A DNA stretch of 64,000 nucleotides, taken from Rhynchonema sp. JSB1_4. Its lineage: Eukaryota > Nematoda > Chromadorea > Monhysterida > Xyalidae. The notes under the pieces were generated by a model. The model was given only the letters and a program-made list of their open reading frames with translations, did no database searches and was not told the origin of the DNA. The translations under genes were made by a program, and so were the position numbers. The stretch is from the NCBI GenBank assembly GCA_030248065.1, contig JASAMV010004066.1, positions 1 through 64,000 on the forward strand, read 5' to 3'. Positions 37,708 to 49,272 of this stretch are shown piece after piece. The stretch's first letter is position 1. Each line of letters opens with the position of its first letter.

Positions 37708-37797
37708 TTGATCGTAAACATGGAATGGTACGTACGGTACGACTGAAAAAAATGAGAAAATTTCGGGCTAATTGTTGAGTCGTAACGTCTGGTCGTC

Positions 37798-38600
37798 AAG
37801 CTTAGTCCGTGCACCAAAATGATCAAACTCGCCGATGATCTTGTGGTCATTCACCCAGCCACCACTGACAAGTTAGTCACTTACAACCTGATATTGAGGA
37901 GAAATCACAGCATTCTTTGAACGAAAAATGCTGAAAGCAAATGAAAAGAAAACAAAACTTGTTGTGTTTCGTCACATACACTCAACCAGGCCCACTGTGA
38001 ACATTGTTATAAATGGAGCAAACATTGAACAAGTGAATTCATACCAATACTTGGGCATACTGGTCGACGGATATCTAAATCACAACCTCCATTGCCATAA
38101 AGTATGTGCCAAGGTCAAAAAGACAATTGGCTTCCTTACAATAGTTTTCCGTGGCAGTGCAGCAATAAATAGTCTGAAATGTCTGTATATATCACTGTTC
38201 CAATCGACTATGGTCTACGGTTGCGGCTCAAATTATCCAGTCAGGAAATGCGACAAAATGGCAATTGAGCTCACTCAAAAGTTTGCCTGCAGAGCACTCC
38301 TGAATAACTGGCAGCGTAAAACACCACACGATGATTTGCTCACAGCTGTCGGCGGGATGCTCCCATTCAACAGACAGGTGTTCGCAATCAGGCTCTGTTC
38401 CATCTATCAATACGTTAACGGAATTAGGTTCAGGCTACCTGACCTCTTCACTCTTCGGAGTGAATGCGAGACTCGAACCAGCTCACCACCCAGTCTACGA
38501 GATCGATCAAATTGGACAAGCCACTCAGTACATTTGCGCCTCCCAGCATCAATATCCAACACTCGAACATAACATGAGCTGGGTATAAGTGATCAAATGA
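37798..38600 (+). mobile_element. non-LTR retrotransposon 3' fragment (reverse transcriptase C-terminus)
   Basis: Starts about base 37798, where homology with the GR3 3' flank stops (GTCGTCAA). A frame near 37819 has KLADDLVVIHP, a variant of the catalytic [YF]ADD box. After frame breaks the frame 37928-38572 continues with KTKLVVF, a YLGILVDG motif and a C-terminal region typical of LINE reverse transcriptases. The 5' end, endonuclease and fingers are missing. It separates GR2 from GR3 and is inactive. Confidence 0.8.
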
Positions 38601-38967
38601 CCACACAACCGTTTCTTCGTGGTAGAAATGTTCACCGTCACTGACATAGTGCCACTCTATGCATGTACACATGTGCACATCACACAGTTTGAACTTGAAC
38701 GTACAAGCTGTAGGTTTGTACAACGTAAAAAGCTGTTTGATTAAAATGCTTTCAACCGAAAGATGATATCCGTCGACGCAATCCCAAATCCAATAATAAC
38801 ATAAACGCCATGTATTTGGTACGTTATATGTAGCCGTTTGACTTGCTTCTGCTGCTGACCAATTACGCTGAATGAATTGAACGGCAAACCCAGACAGAGA
38901 CTGAAAGCTCACGCTTTCCGAGTTTCTCTATTTCACGGCAAAGCAGTGTGAATCAATGTTTTTCAAA

Positions 38968-40879
38968 ATGTCACGTTCGCGCGCTGAACGAATTCTCTGG
39001 CCAACGTTGCTTTTTCTCACGACCATCGGGGGTCAGAATCGACATCATGTACGCACAATCACTCAGATTCTGTGGGCAATCCTAAAACTGGTGTTCTTTG
39101 CCGGCATTCCGTGCTTCCCGCTCTTTGTTAACATCATCAAATTTCTCCTCCTAGTCGACTGGGGGCATTTGACGGATCCAACCGAAGTTTACGATCTGTT
39201 GTTCGTCATGTGGTACAGCCTGGTGGCGACGCAGTGTCTGCTCCAACCGTACCTTGTTGTCAAAGGTTTGTGGTGTTCCTGCTTTATTTTCGAACACGTT
39301 CTGTACAAATCACATGATTGGCTTTTAGGTTTGCTTCCAACCCTAGTGGACCATTATTCCGACGTGCATATTTTTCCGTCATTGGTGGCCCACCGATTCT
39401 ATCTGGTTGCGTTACAAACGTGTCTTTATGTCAGCGGATACATATGTTTCAGTTGTCCGTATGTAATTCAAGTAATTGGCCCAGACGGCCTGGATTCCTT
39501 GCGTAGCATGGTGGAAGCACAAGACATTTTCGACAGCGGATTTTTCAGTTATTACATGGCCGTGTTTTTCTTTTTCACTGTTCTGAATTATCCATATTCA
39601 TGTACGATAATGGTTGAGTGCGTGCGTTGCGCAGTTCTCGACCTGAACCTGGAAATTGAACAGATCTCGATCTCGAAGAATAGCAAAAATCCAGAGTCCC
39701 GTCCCATATCATCGTTGATTCAAAGCCTGTATGACAAACACTCGTCGTTGTGTAACACTATTGATGTTCTTGATCAAATGTACTCTCCTTCAATGCTGGT
39801 CTATATTTGTATCCTAACTCCTTGTAATCTTCTGTTGCTCTACGTTTTTCTACTGACCGCATCGCACGCGGGTCTGTCGAACAATATGATCTTGTTGAGC
39901 AGCTTGGGTACAAACATTATGCAGTTGGGCGTTGTGGTGTGGACCTCGGCCAAATTGGAAGAATCTGTGAGTTGGCATGAATCACATAATGTTAGTGAAA
40001 TGTCAAAAACGTCACTTTCAATTCACCGTTTCAGCTTAGGGACACGGCTTCAAAACTTTCAAAGGCCAAACACTTTTGGGAGCAAGCTGCTGGAAACACG
40101 AAGGTACTACCGTCGTGGCCACCCTTACATGCCCCGCAGTGCACTTTAGTGGACTTCACGGTTAAGAATAGACACACGCGCGAGCAGCAGGCCAGCAGCC
40201 AACCAGCGTGCGTGGATCTTTGTGCCCCTTTGTGGCTTTTTCTGGATGTTGAGCAGTCAGGCTGCTTGCGCCCATTCTTATACATGGCATTCACAAAAGT
40301 GCACTTAAGTGCATTAAAGTGCACTACGGGACATGTAAGGGCGCGGCCACGACGGTATGTGCACATGCAATGTGCATTTTCAGAGTTACTGCCTGACAAC
40401 AACATGATAATGTTCATCCGGCCATGTATAAAGTTGTCCGGGTGCCGGTTTTCTCCTGGGGACAAAGAGCCACTGAGCACTATATTCTATCCTTCAGGGG
40501 CAGAATCGTGGGCTGTGGCATACTCAGTTCAGTTGATCAAAAATGCACATGCAGAACTTGTTTACCTATTCTTACATACCTTGGGTCTTCAGGACTTCTA
40601 CATGATCTCCGCCTTTCTGCATCAAGCAAAGGACGCTTCTGGTTTTCGTTTGTTCGGTTTTGGTCCAATTGACAAACATGTGATACTGGCGGTGCGTGCA
40701 GCGAGCGTGGCTGATTGTGCATCGCATTTTTTGGATTTGACCGCAGGATATTGTCCATTTCTCCACAGGTGGTCACCGCAATCGCAACCTATCTCGTTGT
40801 GCTCGTTCAGTTCGCTGATTCGTCAACAATTGAGGAAAGCCTGAACGCAACGTTGTTCAAGACAATCGGTACAGATTGA
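38968..40879 (+). CDS. gustatory-receptor-like 7TM chemoreceptor GR3
   Basis: Predicted 404-residue receptor. Exons 38968-39265, 39329-39966, 40035-40103, 40593-40691, 40769-40879, phases 1,0,0,0. It is a close tandem paralogue of GR2, with the same TYLVVLVQF C-terminal signature. A 6-bp tandem duplication in exon 2 adds two residues (ISIS for IS). Intron 1 is only 63 bp, a multiple of three and without a stop, so a retained-intron protein would stay in frame. Intron 3 carries a 250-bp MITE absent from GR2. An in-frame ATG at 38956 is possible. GR2 and GR3 share promoter and 3' flanks, so they are one recent duplication. Confidence 0.87.
40108..40357. mobile_element. 250-bp MITE in GR3 intron 3
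   Basis: Inverted ends of about 50 bp begin TACCGTCGTGGCC and include GTGCACTTTA. The corresponding GR2 intron (37185-37420) lacks this segment, so the insertion postdates the GR2/GR3 duplication. Confidence 0.75.
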
Positions 40880-42020
40880 TTGATCGTAAAGATGGAAGGG
40901 TACAAATGAAATAAATGAGTAAATTTCGGTCTAATTGCTGAATCGCAAACACTGGTCGTCAACTCAGGCCAGGAAGCGGGCCAAAACTCGTCACGGGCGA
41001 CACGGGCGACACGTGCGACACGGGCGCATTTACGGGTGCCGCCATGGCGGGCGCCCTACAGGGTGTGCAAATATCAATGCAGCAGCGACAGCATCGGTAG
41101 TGGATGGTCGCTACGTTTGAGTAAGCTGTCGCACGCTAACCAGCACTCGCTTCGCGCGCTTTATAAGCGTATGATGTAAGTATGTTTGAAACGTGCGTTT
41201 TTTTGAAGGCGTTTACTTTTTGTTGGTGGCCAATCGCGCTGAACCGTTCATTGAGCATGGTAACAAAGTGATCTGTTGTGCGAGGTTGCATGACGGTTGC
41301 ATGAGTCACGAGCGCAGCATTGGGTGTCGTTATTTTGTGTGTCCTTGAAGAAACTGCTGAAAAACAGTTGAATTGCTGCACGGGACTTAAACTGGACTAG
41401 GAGAGATTCAAAATACAGAACGTGCGTCATCGGGAGAGTGGTCGATGCACCTGCAGCATGCTACAATCAATGTGCCTTCGTTAATCCACCACAATGGCTA
41501 TATTTTTGAACGCTATGTTGGTTTCACGACAGCCGTTGAAGGGGGGACTTATTGCTAAAAATGCTGTGTTTATAATTTTATTTTGCAGCTGAAATCCGCG
41601 CTATCAAAATGCTGCCAAAGTTAGCCCGATCGGCCGAAATCGGCCGAGATCGAAATTGAGTCGGCCGAATCAGGAACAAAAATAATTTCGGAAAAGCAGC
41701 ATTTTTATTGAAAATCAGGCAGCAGCTCATGAATCGTTAGATTATCGAGATTATTTTAACTTTTTCGGTCTTAACCTTCCTCACATCTTTCCAGTTTACG
41801 CGCACGCAAAACTATAACGTTTGCAGTATGGTTAGTCCCATCTGTCTGGAAACATCAAACGGCAAAACCGTAATAAGACAACTCCATGCCGTTGCCATGT
41901 TTTGTTTCGCACATATTTTTAGGAACTGCAATAGTTTCCAAATGCTGGTGACATCTGCAATTATTCAATGAGGCATCCGCCAATGAGGCACTCAGTGTTT
42001 AGTGTCTGTGTTGACAGTAA
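40880..42020. other. intergenic sequence 3' of GR3
   Basis: The first about 90 bp matches the 3' flanks of GR2 and of the 51-kb receptor remnant. At 40990-41030 is a short tandem array of CACGGGCGA-like 9-mers, and at 41625-41680 several TCGGCCGA motifs. No gene is supported. Confidence 0.5.
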
Positions 42021-43645
42021 AGGTCGGTTTATACTTCTGACTGCTCGGCAGTAGCAGTCAGAAAATTGTGACTTCCCATCCGATTGACTGCTACCCCATT
42101 TATACTCGAGCGCAGTCAAAACGATAGCAGACACGAAAAAAGTATAAATGCGCCGGGCAGTCAAGGACCGGCAGTCACCGATTCTGACTTACGGCAGTCA
42201 AAAACAGCAAGTTAAAAAGTTTTAACTTTCTGAGAAGTTTTGAGCTGACTCCCGCAACTGTTTTGGTGTTTATCGGTGGATCTGGATGAGAAAACATGGT
42301 TTGTGTCGAAAGAAAAACAGAAGGCACCCCGCGTCATTTCCACCACGACTGTTTAGGTCTTGCTGACTGCCGGGGCCAAATAAGGCAATTTTGAACATCG
42401 CTTTGTTGTTTGAATATTCTTTGTTTGGCGTTAAAAACTGCTCGTGGCGTTTTTGAGTTATTTCCAATAAGTGCTGGTGTCATTGACCGAACACCAAACC
42501 CGTGAACTGGTTGCTTTGTTGTATGATCACATCCAAACGTATTTATTGCGTGATTTCACGGAGTTTTATACGCCTTATATTTTTTTCGTGGTCATTTTTG
42601 AAATCACTAGGTCCGATTACATAGGAAAAATAACAAAAATGTGCAAAAAGTTACTTTTGTGTGCACCATCAAGGTTTGAATCCTCGCGTGACCAAACGCT
42701 AAACCGCTAAGACACAGAGACGCCTGCAGCCGGCCGCTTAGCGCGCTATATAACCATAAGCAATGTGCTTGTGGGTGCGTCTGTGTGTGGGCAGTGGTTT
42801 TTTAAAAAAAAAATTTTTTTTTTTATTAAAAAAAAATTTTTTTTTTAAAAAAAAAATTCCAAAAGTTAAAAAAAAAATTTTTTAAAAATTCTTTTTTTTT
42901 CAAAATTTTTATAAACACTGTAAGAACCATGGGTGTATTGGGTGCCATAATGTTGTCTTGTGGCATAGACATAATGCACACACTCACACCCCCTCTCACA
43001 TATTACACACCACATCCCCCGTGCCCACCCATCTACCCACCAACACCCCCGAAACCACTACTCTACACACCCACCCTATATCTTCCTTCCTCTTTTTTCC
43101 CCAGGACAAACCCCCCCAAATCCCCCCCCCCCCAACCCCCCCCCAGCCCCCCCCACAGGAATCCCCCCACCCCAACACTAAAGTGTCGTGAGTGCTTTAT
43201 ATGCACTTACCCCGTATGGAAGAAAAATAGTACTATTTTTTGCTTTAGCGCTCATTTTTTTCGTTTCTGGCGTTTTTGGCTGGAATAAAAAAATTTTTTT
43301 TTAAATTAAAAAAAATTTTTTTTTTTAAAAAAAAATGGGGTTTGAATAAAAAAATTTTTTTATTAACCACTGTGTGTGGGTGTGTGTGTGTCGCGGCTTT
43401 GTGTGCTGTAGCTGGCACTGCCTGTGTAAAAAAGATCAGGCAAACAACACGCGAATTTCTCTTTCTTTCATTTTCAAAGGGGGCAGTCGTCGGAAGTCAA
43501 GCCATTGGGGGCAGTCAAAAAGTATCGGCAGTCACAGGCAGGCAGCAGGCAGAAGCAGTCATGACTGGCAATGACTGCTGACTGCACTTGACTGCAGCAA
43601 AATTCTGACTGCCACTGCCCATGAAGTCAGAGTATAAACCGACCT
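42021..43645. mobile_element. PIF/Harbinger-like non-autonomous element
   Basis: Inverted ends share AGGTCGGTTTATACT and are flanked by the 3-bp duplication TAA (42018-42020 and 43646-43648), as in PIF/Harbinger elements. Subterminal regions hold many GCAGTCA/TGACTGC motifs in both orientations. The interior has long A/T palindromic tracts (42807-42915 and 43287-43362), a C-rich stretch (42990-43180) and a tRNA-like fragment. No transposase is present. Confidence 0.8.
42659..42735 (-). pseudogene. tRNA-like fragment inside the Harbinger element
   Basis: The minus strand reads TCTTAGCGGTTTAGCG (box A-like) then CGAGGATTCAAACCTTG, a T arm with a 5-bp stem. As in the sequence at 1509, only about 11 bases separate the D and T regions, and the acceptor stem pairs only partly. 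Confidence 0.4.
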
Positions 43646-43648
43646 TAA

Positions 43649-44356
43649 TTTTCATGTCAGTCTGTCATTTGTTTTTTTTGTTGAAAAAAAAAACAGATGA
43701 AACCCACGGCTCTAACGTCATTTTGTGATAACTGAACTACACCTGCACATATAGCGACTATTGTATAATAACTACAATTTATTGCTACTGTACCGACTAC
43801 TAGACAACAGCCGAATCATGCTCCCCTTTGGCGCAGCATGTATGTACATAACAAATGTATGGGGTTGCTTTGTTGCGGTGCGCGATGTTGTATGACGGGA
43901 AGGGAGCGCACATTCAATCCGAAATCGTTTGTGCCAAAAAATGACTTTGTACGTCTGGGAATCGAACCCAGGCAACGGCAAGTGCGCACGTGCAAAACCG
44001 TCAAGTTTGTGTGCGAGAAACGACTGTACGTTAGCCTGGTGGTCATGGCAGTGCCCCGGAAAGGCAAGGAGCTGACTGATGGACTATTCAATCGGGCATT
44101 TGTCATTATGCAAGTGAACTCTGTCTATGATCTGTCATTAATAATGACTTTTGTTCGAGACAACGACACAATGCGAAATCAATGGTCTCTTTGTTTCATG
44201 TAAGGATTGTGATTTGCTGTGTTGAGACTCATTTCATTGTCAGTTTTTCGTCTGGTTCTGGGCCTGTCGCTGTCCGTGGTAGAAAACTGAGCCTGCACTG
44301 AACTTCGCTTATAGTCTCACCGAGCACTAATCAGGTGCGAAGGCACAAGCACAATC
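43649..44356. other. intergenic region 5' of the lectin-like gene
   Basis: A plus-strand frame at 43838-44203 is open but shows no recognisable domain. It overlaps an isolated minus-strand tRNA T arm (CTGGGTTCGATTCCCAG, about 43946-43962) without a matching D arm. The promoter of the lectin-like gene must lie near 44.2-44.35 kb, but I see no clear core element. Confidence 0.4.
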
Positions 44357-46164
44357 ATGTTTGTGGTGCAGATGATGTTCGCTATCGAAACGCGCCGCCG
44401 CAAGCCAACCTTGTCGCTCGTTGGTCCTCTATTTCTTTGTAACTTGGTCGATGTGCTTGGACACCCTTCAGGTTAGCGATAATCCATAGACATGTTGTGC
44501 CGAGTGCAAATGCACCGGTAAACGGTGCTTTCAGACGATCTTCGCGCTGCCTGCGCGGCGCACACGGCCAGCCCAGCGGCATACATCGGTCGATCGTGCT
44601 ACGTGGCCGTACTCACTGGACAAGACTACGCCACAGCCATCAACACGTGTGCGACGACGACTTTGGCGTCTGGCATTGACAATGGACGATTGGCTAACAT
44701 TGCGCAGAAACGAACATTGATCGGATTGATGTACACAAAGGTGGGCAATGCTAACTGGCGACGTTTAATTGTTGTTGTTTAAATGTTGGCCGTACTTACG
44801 TAACATATGTACTGCAGTTGTCTCTCCATCCGCTCAATAATTTATGGATCAGTTTGAAACAAGTGCCGGGTACAGGCGAGCCAAAGGGATTATGGGAAGT
44901 GTGTCATGATGGCGCCCAAACTGACTGTGACCAGGTTGGCAAAATATAGATACAACCAAACTTATTTATGCCAAGATAAACCCTCGATCCCTTCCAAGCA
45001 GGGTTGGATTAAAAATTTTTTTTATTATCGAACTTTTTAAAAAGAAAACTTTTTAAATTTTTTTTTAAAAATCACTTTTTTATTCCGGACCCCCAAAAAA
45101 TTGGTTTCTTGAAGAATGAAATTGCTGAACTCATGTCAGTTAGGTATGTTTTGAGAAACACAAAAGAGAACTTTTCCACTGACTTGCATGTTTGCGCCGA
45201 TCAGTTGCGCTCTAACCCATTCGGTTATGACTTTGTTAATCTCGAAGGTATGTTTGTGGGTTATGACATATGACATATGACAAGGTATATGACAAAAGGG
45301 AAAGCCAGTCTTCTGTTTGTGAATTGGTGGATAGATTTTAAGAGAGGTAAAGACGTACAACATACTCATTTTGTGTCACAAAAACAACAAATGACTGTTC
45401 CACGACCGCTGCAACCAGGCGAGCAACGTGGAGTCTGTCGGTAGCTTACGACACGCTCAATAACGGCACAGTATACGGTATGAGGTGTCCTATATTATAC
45501 ATGGAGCGGTTGTTGGGATATCTGGGAACTGTATGAGTCCATCCCAACACCATTTCAAACTGAAATGTAAGCGCCGCAGGGGATTTTTTGAGAGTCATGA
45601 GCGATAAAACGCTTGAAAAAAATATGCCTTTCACCTTAAAAAATGAGAAAATAGCGAATGAAAGCGGGAAAAAATAAAAAAGTGGACTTACTATTTTAAA
45701 TTTTAAAATAAAAAGGTGGGCCAACTTTTTTTAAATCCAACCGTGGCATGGAGCCATTGCCCATGCGCTGTATGCTTTATTGCGTATAGCCTCTGAGGAT
45801 TTATGTGGCCACTTCTCAGCGGGCTCATAATACTGTCGTTAACTCAGATCGTCAACTCTTGTCGTCAACTCACCTATTATGCACATAGTTGCATTGACGA
45901 TAAGAATGTGAGTTGACGATTGTTAGCCGTCAGGTGCCGGCCGACGCGCTGCCCTGGCTGTACTACTGGGTGAACTCAGCGCACGCGCCCAATGACGGCG
46001 ATGGGACGCAGAACGTCGGGTTCATCGCGTTCGGTGCGCATCCCAACGTACTGGCCGACGGAGTCGTAGATCAGGCCGAAACATTTGGTGCTAACTTCGT
46101 CATCTGTGAATTCCGTAAGATCGCGATTTCTGACGGTGTCTTGCTGGATTACAGGAGATTGTAG
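44357..46164 (+). CDS. C-type-lectin-like domain protein, secreted or membrane-anchored
   Basis: Exons 44357-44471, 44535-44740, 44818-44934 and 45934-46123 (or to the stop at 46164) join in phase (1,0,0). The N-terminus has RRRK followed by a hydrophobic run (LSLVGPLFLCNLVDVLG), a signal peptide or anchor. The domain shows the C-type lectin fold landmarks in order: GRSCY, an A..TC helix, LANI, LWISL, LWEVC.DG, PWLYYW, LADG and the terminal FVICEF. The usual calcium-site EPN and WND are not obvious, so sugar binding is doubtful. Such proteins often act in innate recognition or host interaction; its role here is unknown. A strong donor (GTAAGA at 46124) allows extension into exons at 48 kb. 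Intron 3 hosts a hAT-like element. Confidence 0.65.
44999..45745. mobile_element. hAT-like element in intron 3 of the lectin-like gene
   Basis: Ends CAGGGTTGGATT and the complement of CACGGTTGGATT enclose AT-rich sequence. Flanking 8-mers do not match, so the insertion is old or the ends are slightly misplaced. No transposase frame. Confidence 0.6.
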
Positions 46165-46389
46165 CAAAAACATACCTCGGTATCAAAACATGCAATAGCG
46201 GGGAGTTGAAATGTTTCCTGTGGATTTGATTCCTGCTATATACATATGAATAGCTACGTGCGCAGCAGCAGCTGGTGTCGTTCGAAGGGTTGTCTGTTTT
46301 TGAACATCAATTTGACAGGTTACATGCGCCTGCTCACTATAACTTGTACGAACACATGCCATGAAGTGGGAACAGTATTTGTGTCGGTT

Positions 46390-47845
46390 TTCCACACAAT
46401 TCTTCTTGGTTTTTTAAGAAAAGTTTTGTACTTCCAGAGCGTACAAAAGATGTGTGGTTTTCAAGAAAAGTTGTGTTTTTTTAACATGTCGGGTATAGGC
46501 AGCTGAAACCACATTATGTGTGTTTTTGAGAACCACACAAGTTGTGTGGTTTTTAGGTTATCGCAACGCATGCAAAACCTGCTTTTGTTCTTTTATTTGC
46601 ACTAGTCCTCCCAATCAGTTTAGTTTCAGAAAAAGAAATTCCAAATATAAACACACCAGTTCCAATGGGTGAGTTTTGCTTTTCCATTTATTGTTCACAA
46701 AGGATTTTGGGATGTACATGCGCTCCCCGTTATTATACACCTGTTCCACAACAATACATAAGGACCCATATGATGTGATGTGGGCTCTGTTGGTTCAATC
46801 AGACAATGAACGCGGATTATAATCACGTACGAAGATACACAACATACAAATGGAAGAGCGTAGTAAACAAACACGAAAAGTTACACGCGGACAAAGGTTC
46901 AAAAAATAATGAAACAGATCCAAAAATAAATTAAGAACGGGTTACCTACTTAAAAGAAAAACGAATAAGATAACACACATGAGAAAATAAACGGACATAA
47001 ATAAGAGTTTGACAATGTGTGCAGCGTTCAGTCGATGCAGAGGGAAACATATGCAGACGAGTCACATGCCAATTGTTTTTCCTGAAAACACTTCAGATCT
47101 GCGTAATCCTTTCGCCCACTCTGACATTTTTGTGCTTAATTTCTGACAAGACATTTTCTCAAATAAACAGCAGACCTGTACAATCTCAGATGGGAAACTC
47201 GTTCACAGCACATATAGGTGTGTGACAGCAGTATACTGACAGGACAGTCTCGTAAGTAGAGCCTTTTCTGTAGCTTCTGTGAGCGACAAGCGTTGATTGT
47301 CTTTCAGCCTTATGCCAGAGCGGCCATGACCCACGATCGGCATCGGCAGCAAGCTATGTACGTGTTGCAGATGGTTTGCAAAAAAATTAATAATGAAGGA
47401 TAAAAAGTTGTAACCACCCACCTTCCGATAACTCGTCCAACTTTGAGTCCTCAAGCGCATCCAAATTTCGGAGGATGATGTTCGGGGCCATCTCAGGTTT
47501 CGCTCGTTCGTCCTTTTTTGAAGAATGACTGAGTTCACGAGCAAATTGAACTGCTGCTTGCAGTAGAAACACATCAACATAGTCCTAGCACTAAATACAG
47601 CCGTACGCCGATAAACTGAGCAATTTTGAAAACGCGAATTCCAAAAAATGGCAGATAATGTTTCACGATTATTTTCCCGCACACCTACCTAGGTAAACCG
47701 CACACGTTGTGTGTTTTTTTAGACAATGTTGTGTGGTATCCAAAAAACCACACAGCTTTTCTGCAAAGTCACACAACTTTTCAGGAAATCCACACAAGTT
47801 GTGTGGTTTCTGCAAACCACACAATCTTCCCAGTGAGAGTAAATC
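46390..47845. repeat. arrays of CCACACAAC / GTTGTGTGG motifs bounding 1.2 kb
   Basis: Clusters of the motif in both orientations lie at 46390-46560 and 47700-47835, including the palindrome CCACACAAGTTGTGTGG. The arrangement resembles subterminal repeats of a DNA transposon, and the right end reads CACTGGGAA on the minus strand. I could not find a matching left end. Minus-strand frames inside (about 47220-47680) are not recognisable. Confidence 0.45.
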
Positions 47846-47976
47846 CACAGCTTGTTTTCGTCCCTTTTGTTCCCAGTGACCTGATTTTTTTCTAGTAGTA
47901 AACGTTGAGTGTAGCCAAAAATACGAAACCTTTGATCATCAGAGATTGACGGTTTTGACTCCAAGCATATCTTCAG

Positions 47977-48341
47977 CCGATACCTACGCCCCTCAAGAAG
48001 GTTTCAACCTTGTTGTCCAAGACCGCAAGGCCGAATCAGCTGCTCAGATACCGTACAGTTTGTGACCACAATCAAAGTTGGGTTGTGCAACTGAATGTTT
48101 CAAAGAGCGGGTATGCGTCAGCTTCGCCCACAATCCGACCACAAGTTAGCGGTTTGACCAATTTCCAGTTTTCATAGGTATGCCACGCTGGTGCCGAAAT
48201 ATATTTAAAAAAGTTTTTTTTTGAAAAATCTCAGATGGCTGTGTGCTGCAATACATCATGTTCGCCGGCTACCAAACGTTCGATTACGTGAAACCAGAAG
48301 TTGCACTCGGATGGAATTGGTACGAACCGGTGTATCGATGA
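47977..48341 (+). CDS. possible additional 3' exons of the lectin-like gene
   Basis: Candidate exons 47977-48057 and 48235-48341 have AG acceptors and fit the phase-1 donor at 46124. They would add about 60 residues ending in NWYEPVYR. No domain is recognised and the intron would be 1.85 kb with a repeat array inside. This is a weak prediction. Confidence 0.25.
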
Positions 48342-48569
48342 ATCCAGAACATCTTTCAAGACACGATGTGTGTTGCCACATCATGTACATAAATAATTTT
48401 AATTGCAATTTAACTGGCATCTAATTGTAATGCGCACTATTCTTGTTCCACAGCGCTTGATTGTCGTGGTAATTGATTGATCAATCGATGAACAATCAAT
48501 ATTTAAATGTTGATTTGGAAAGATTTGCGCACGGTTCTATTGAGTCAACTAGACCATCCATACGTCTAT

Positions 48570-48794
48570 GGGTGATATTTTCGAAACGGTGTAAAGGTGA
48601 GTTGGGTGTAAAGGTCGGTGTAAGCTGAATCGAAAGCTCGGTCGGTGTCAGCTCGGTGTAAACACGAAACATTGCCTGCTGTTAACGTGGAATGTTTCAT
48701 GTTTACACCGAGCTGACACCGACCGAGCTTTCGACCGAGCTTACACCGACCTTTACACCCAACTGAGCTTTACACCGTTTCGAAAATGCCACCC
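48570..48794. mobile_element. 225-bp foldback element, copy 1
   Basis: The whole element is an imperfect inverted repeat. It opens GGGTGATATTTTCGAAACGG and closes with the complement, and the arms carry GGTGTAAAGG and AGCTCGGTCGG. The RNA or single strand would form a hairpin of about 110 bp. Ends are flanked by TAT-like sequence. Confidence 0.85.
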
Positions 48795-49045
48795 TATACC
48801 ATTGCATGCGATGCATGCATTCAAAGTTGTACCAACCCGAGATTTCCCGTTACAGCCTCTGGGGACGGTTGTTTTTTTTAAAAGCTCTTACGTCTTACTT
48901 AAACCGGGCCCGCCGCTATTGTTTTTTTGGTTTTCGACCTCGTTTTTTCTGTTTGTATCGTTAATTGGCACTGGGACCAAGAACGTTAACCTTGAAAAAC
49001 TTCACCAAAATGACGATTACTGATCGAAATCGATCCACCAACATG

Positions 49046-49272
49046 GGGTGATATATTCGAAACGGTGTAAAGGTCAGTTGGGTGTAAAGGTCGGTGGAAA
49101 GCTCGGTCGACAGCTCAGTGTGATAGACCTCGGTGTAAACTTTGAAACATTCCACGTTAATAACAGGCAATGTTTCACGTTTACACCGAGCTACGCCGAC
49201 CGAGCTTTCGACCGAACTTTGTACCGATCTTTACGCCCAACTGACCTTTACACCGTTTCGAAAATTCCACCC
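49046..49272. mobile_element. 227-bp foldback element, copy 2
   Basis: Same family as the copy at 48570, with the same terminal GGGTGATAT and TTCGAAACGGTGTAAAGG and internal GCTCGGTCG motifs. It lies 250 bp away in the same orientation of flanks. Both copies are diverged from each other at several positions. Confidence 0.85.

Noticed and set aside
42929..43288. Proline-rich frame with P/T repeats
   Set aside because: Lies in the C-rich interior of the Harbinger-like element and depends on C-run lengths.
43946..43962. Perfect tRNA T arm on the minus strand
   Set aside because: No D arm or acceptor stem could be paired around it, so a tRNA is not supported.
47220..47680. Minus-strand frames including PNIILRNLDALEDSKLDELSE
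   Set aside because: Protein-like in composition, but no domain is recognised, the joined exons stop early, and it lies within a probable transposon.
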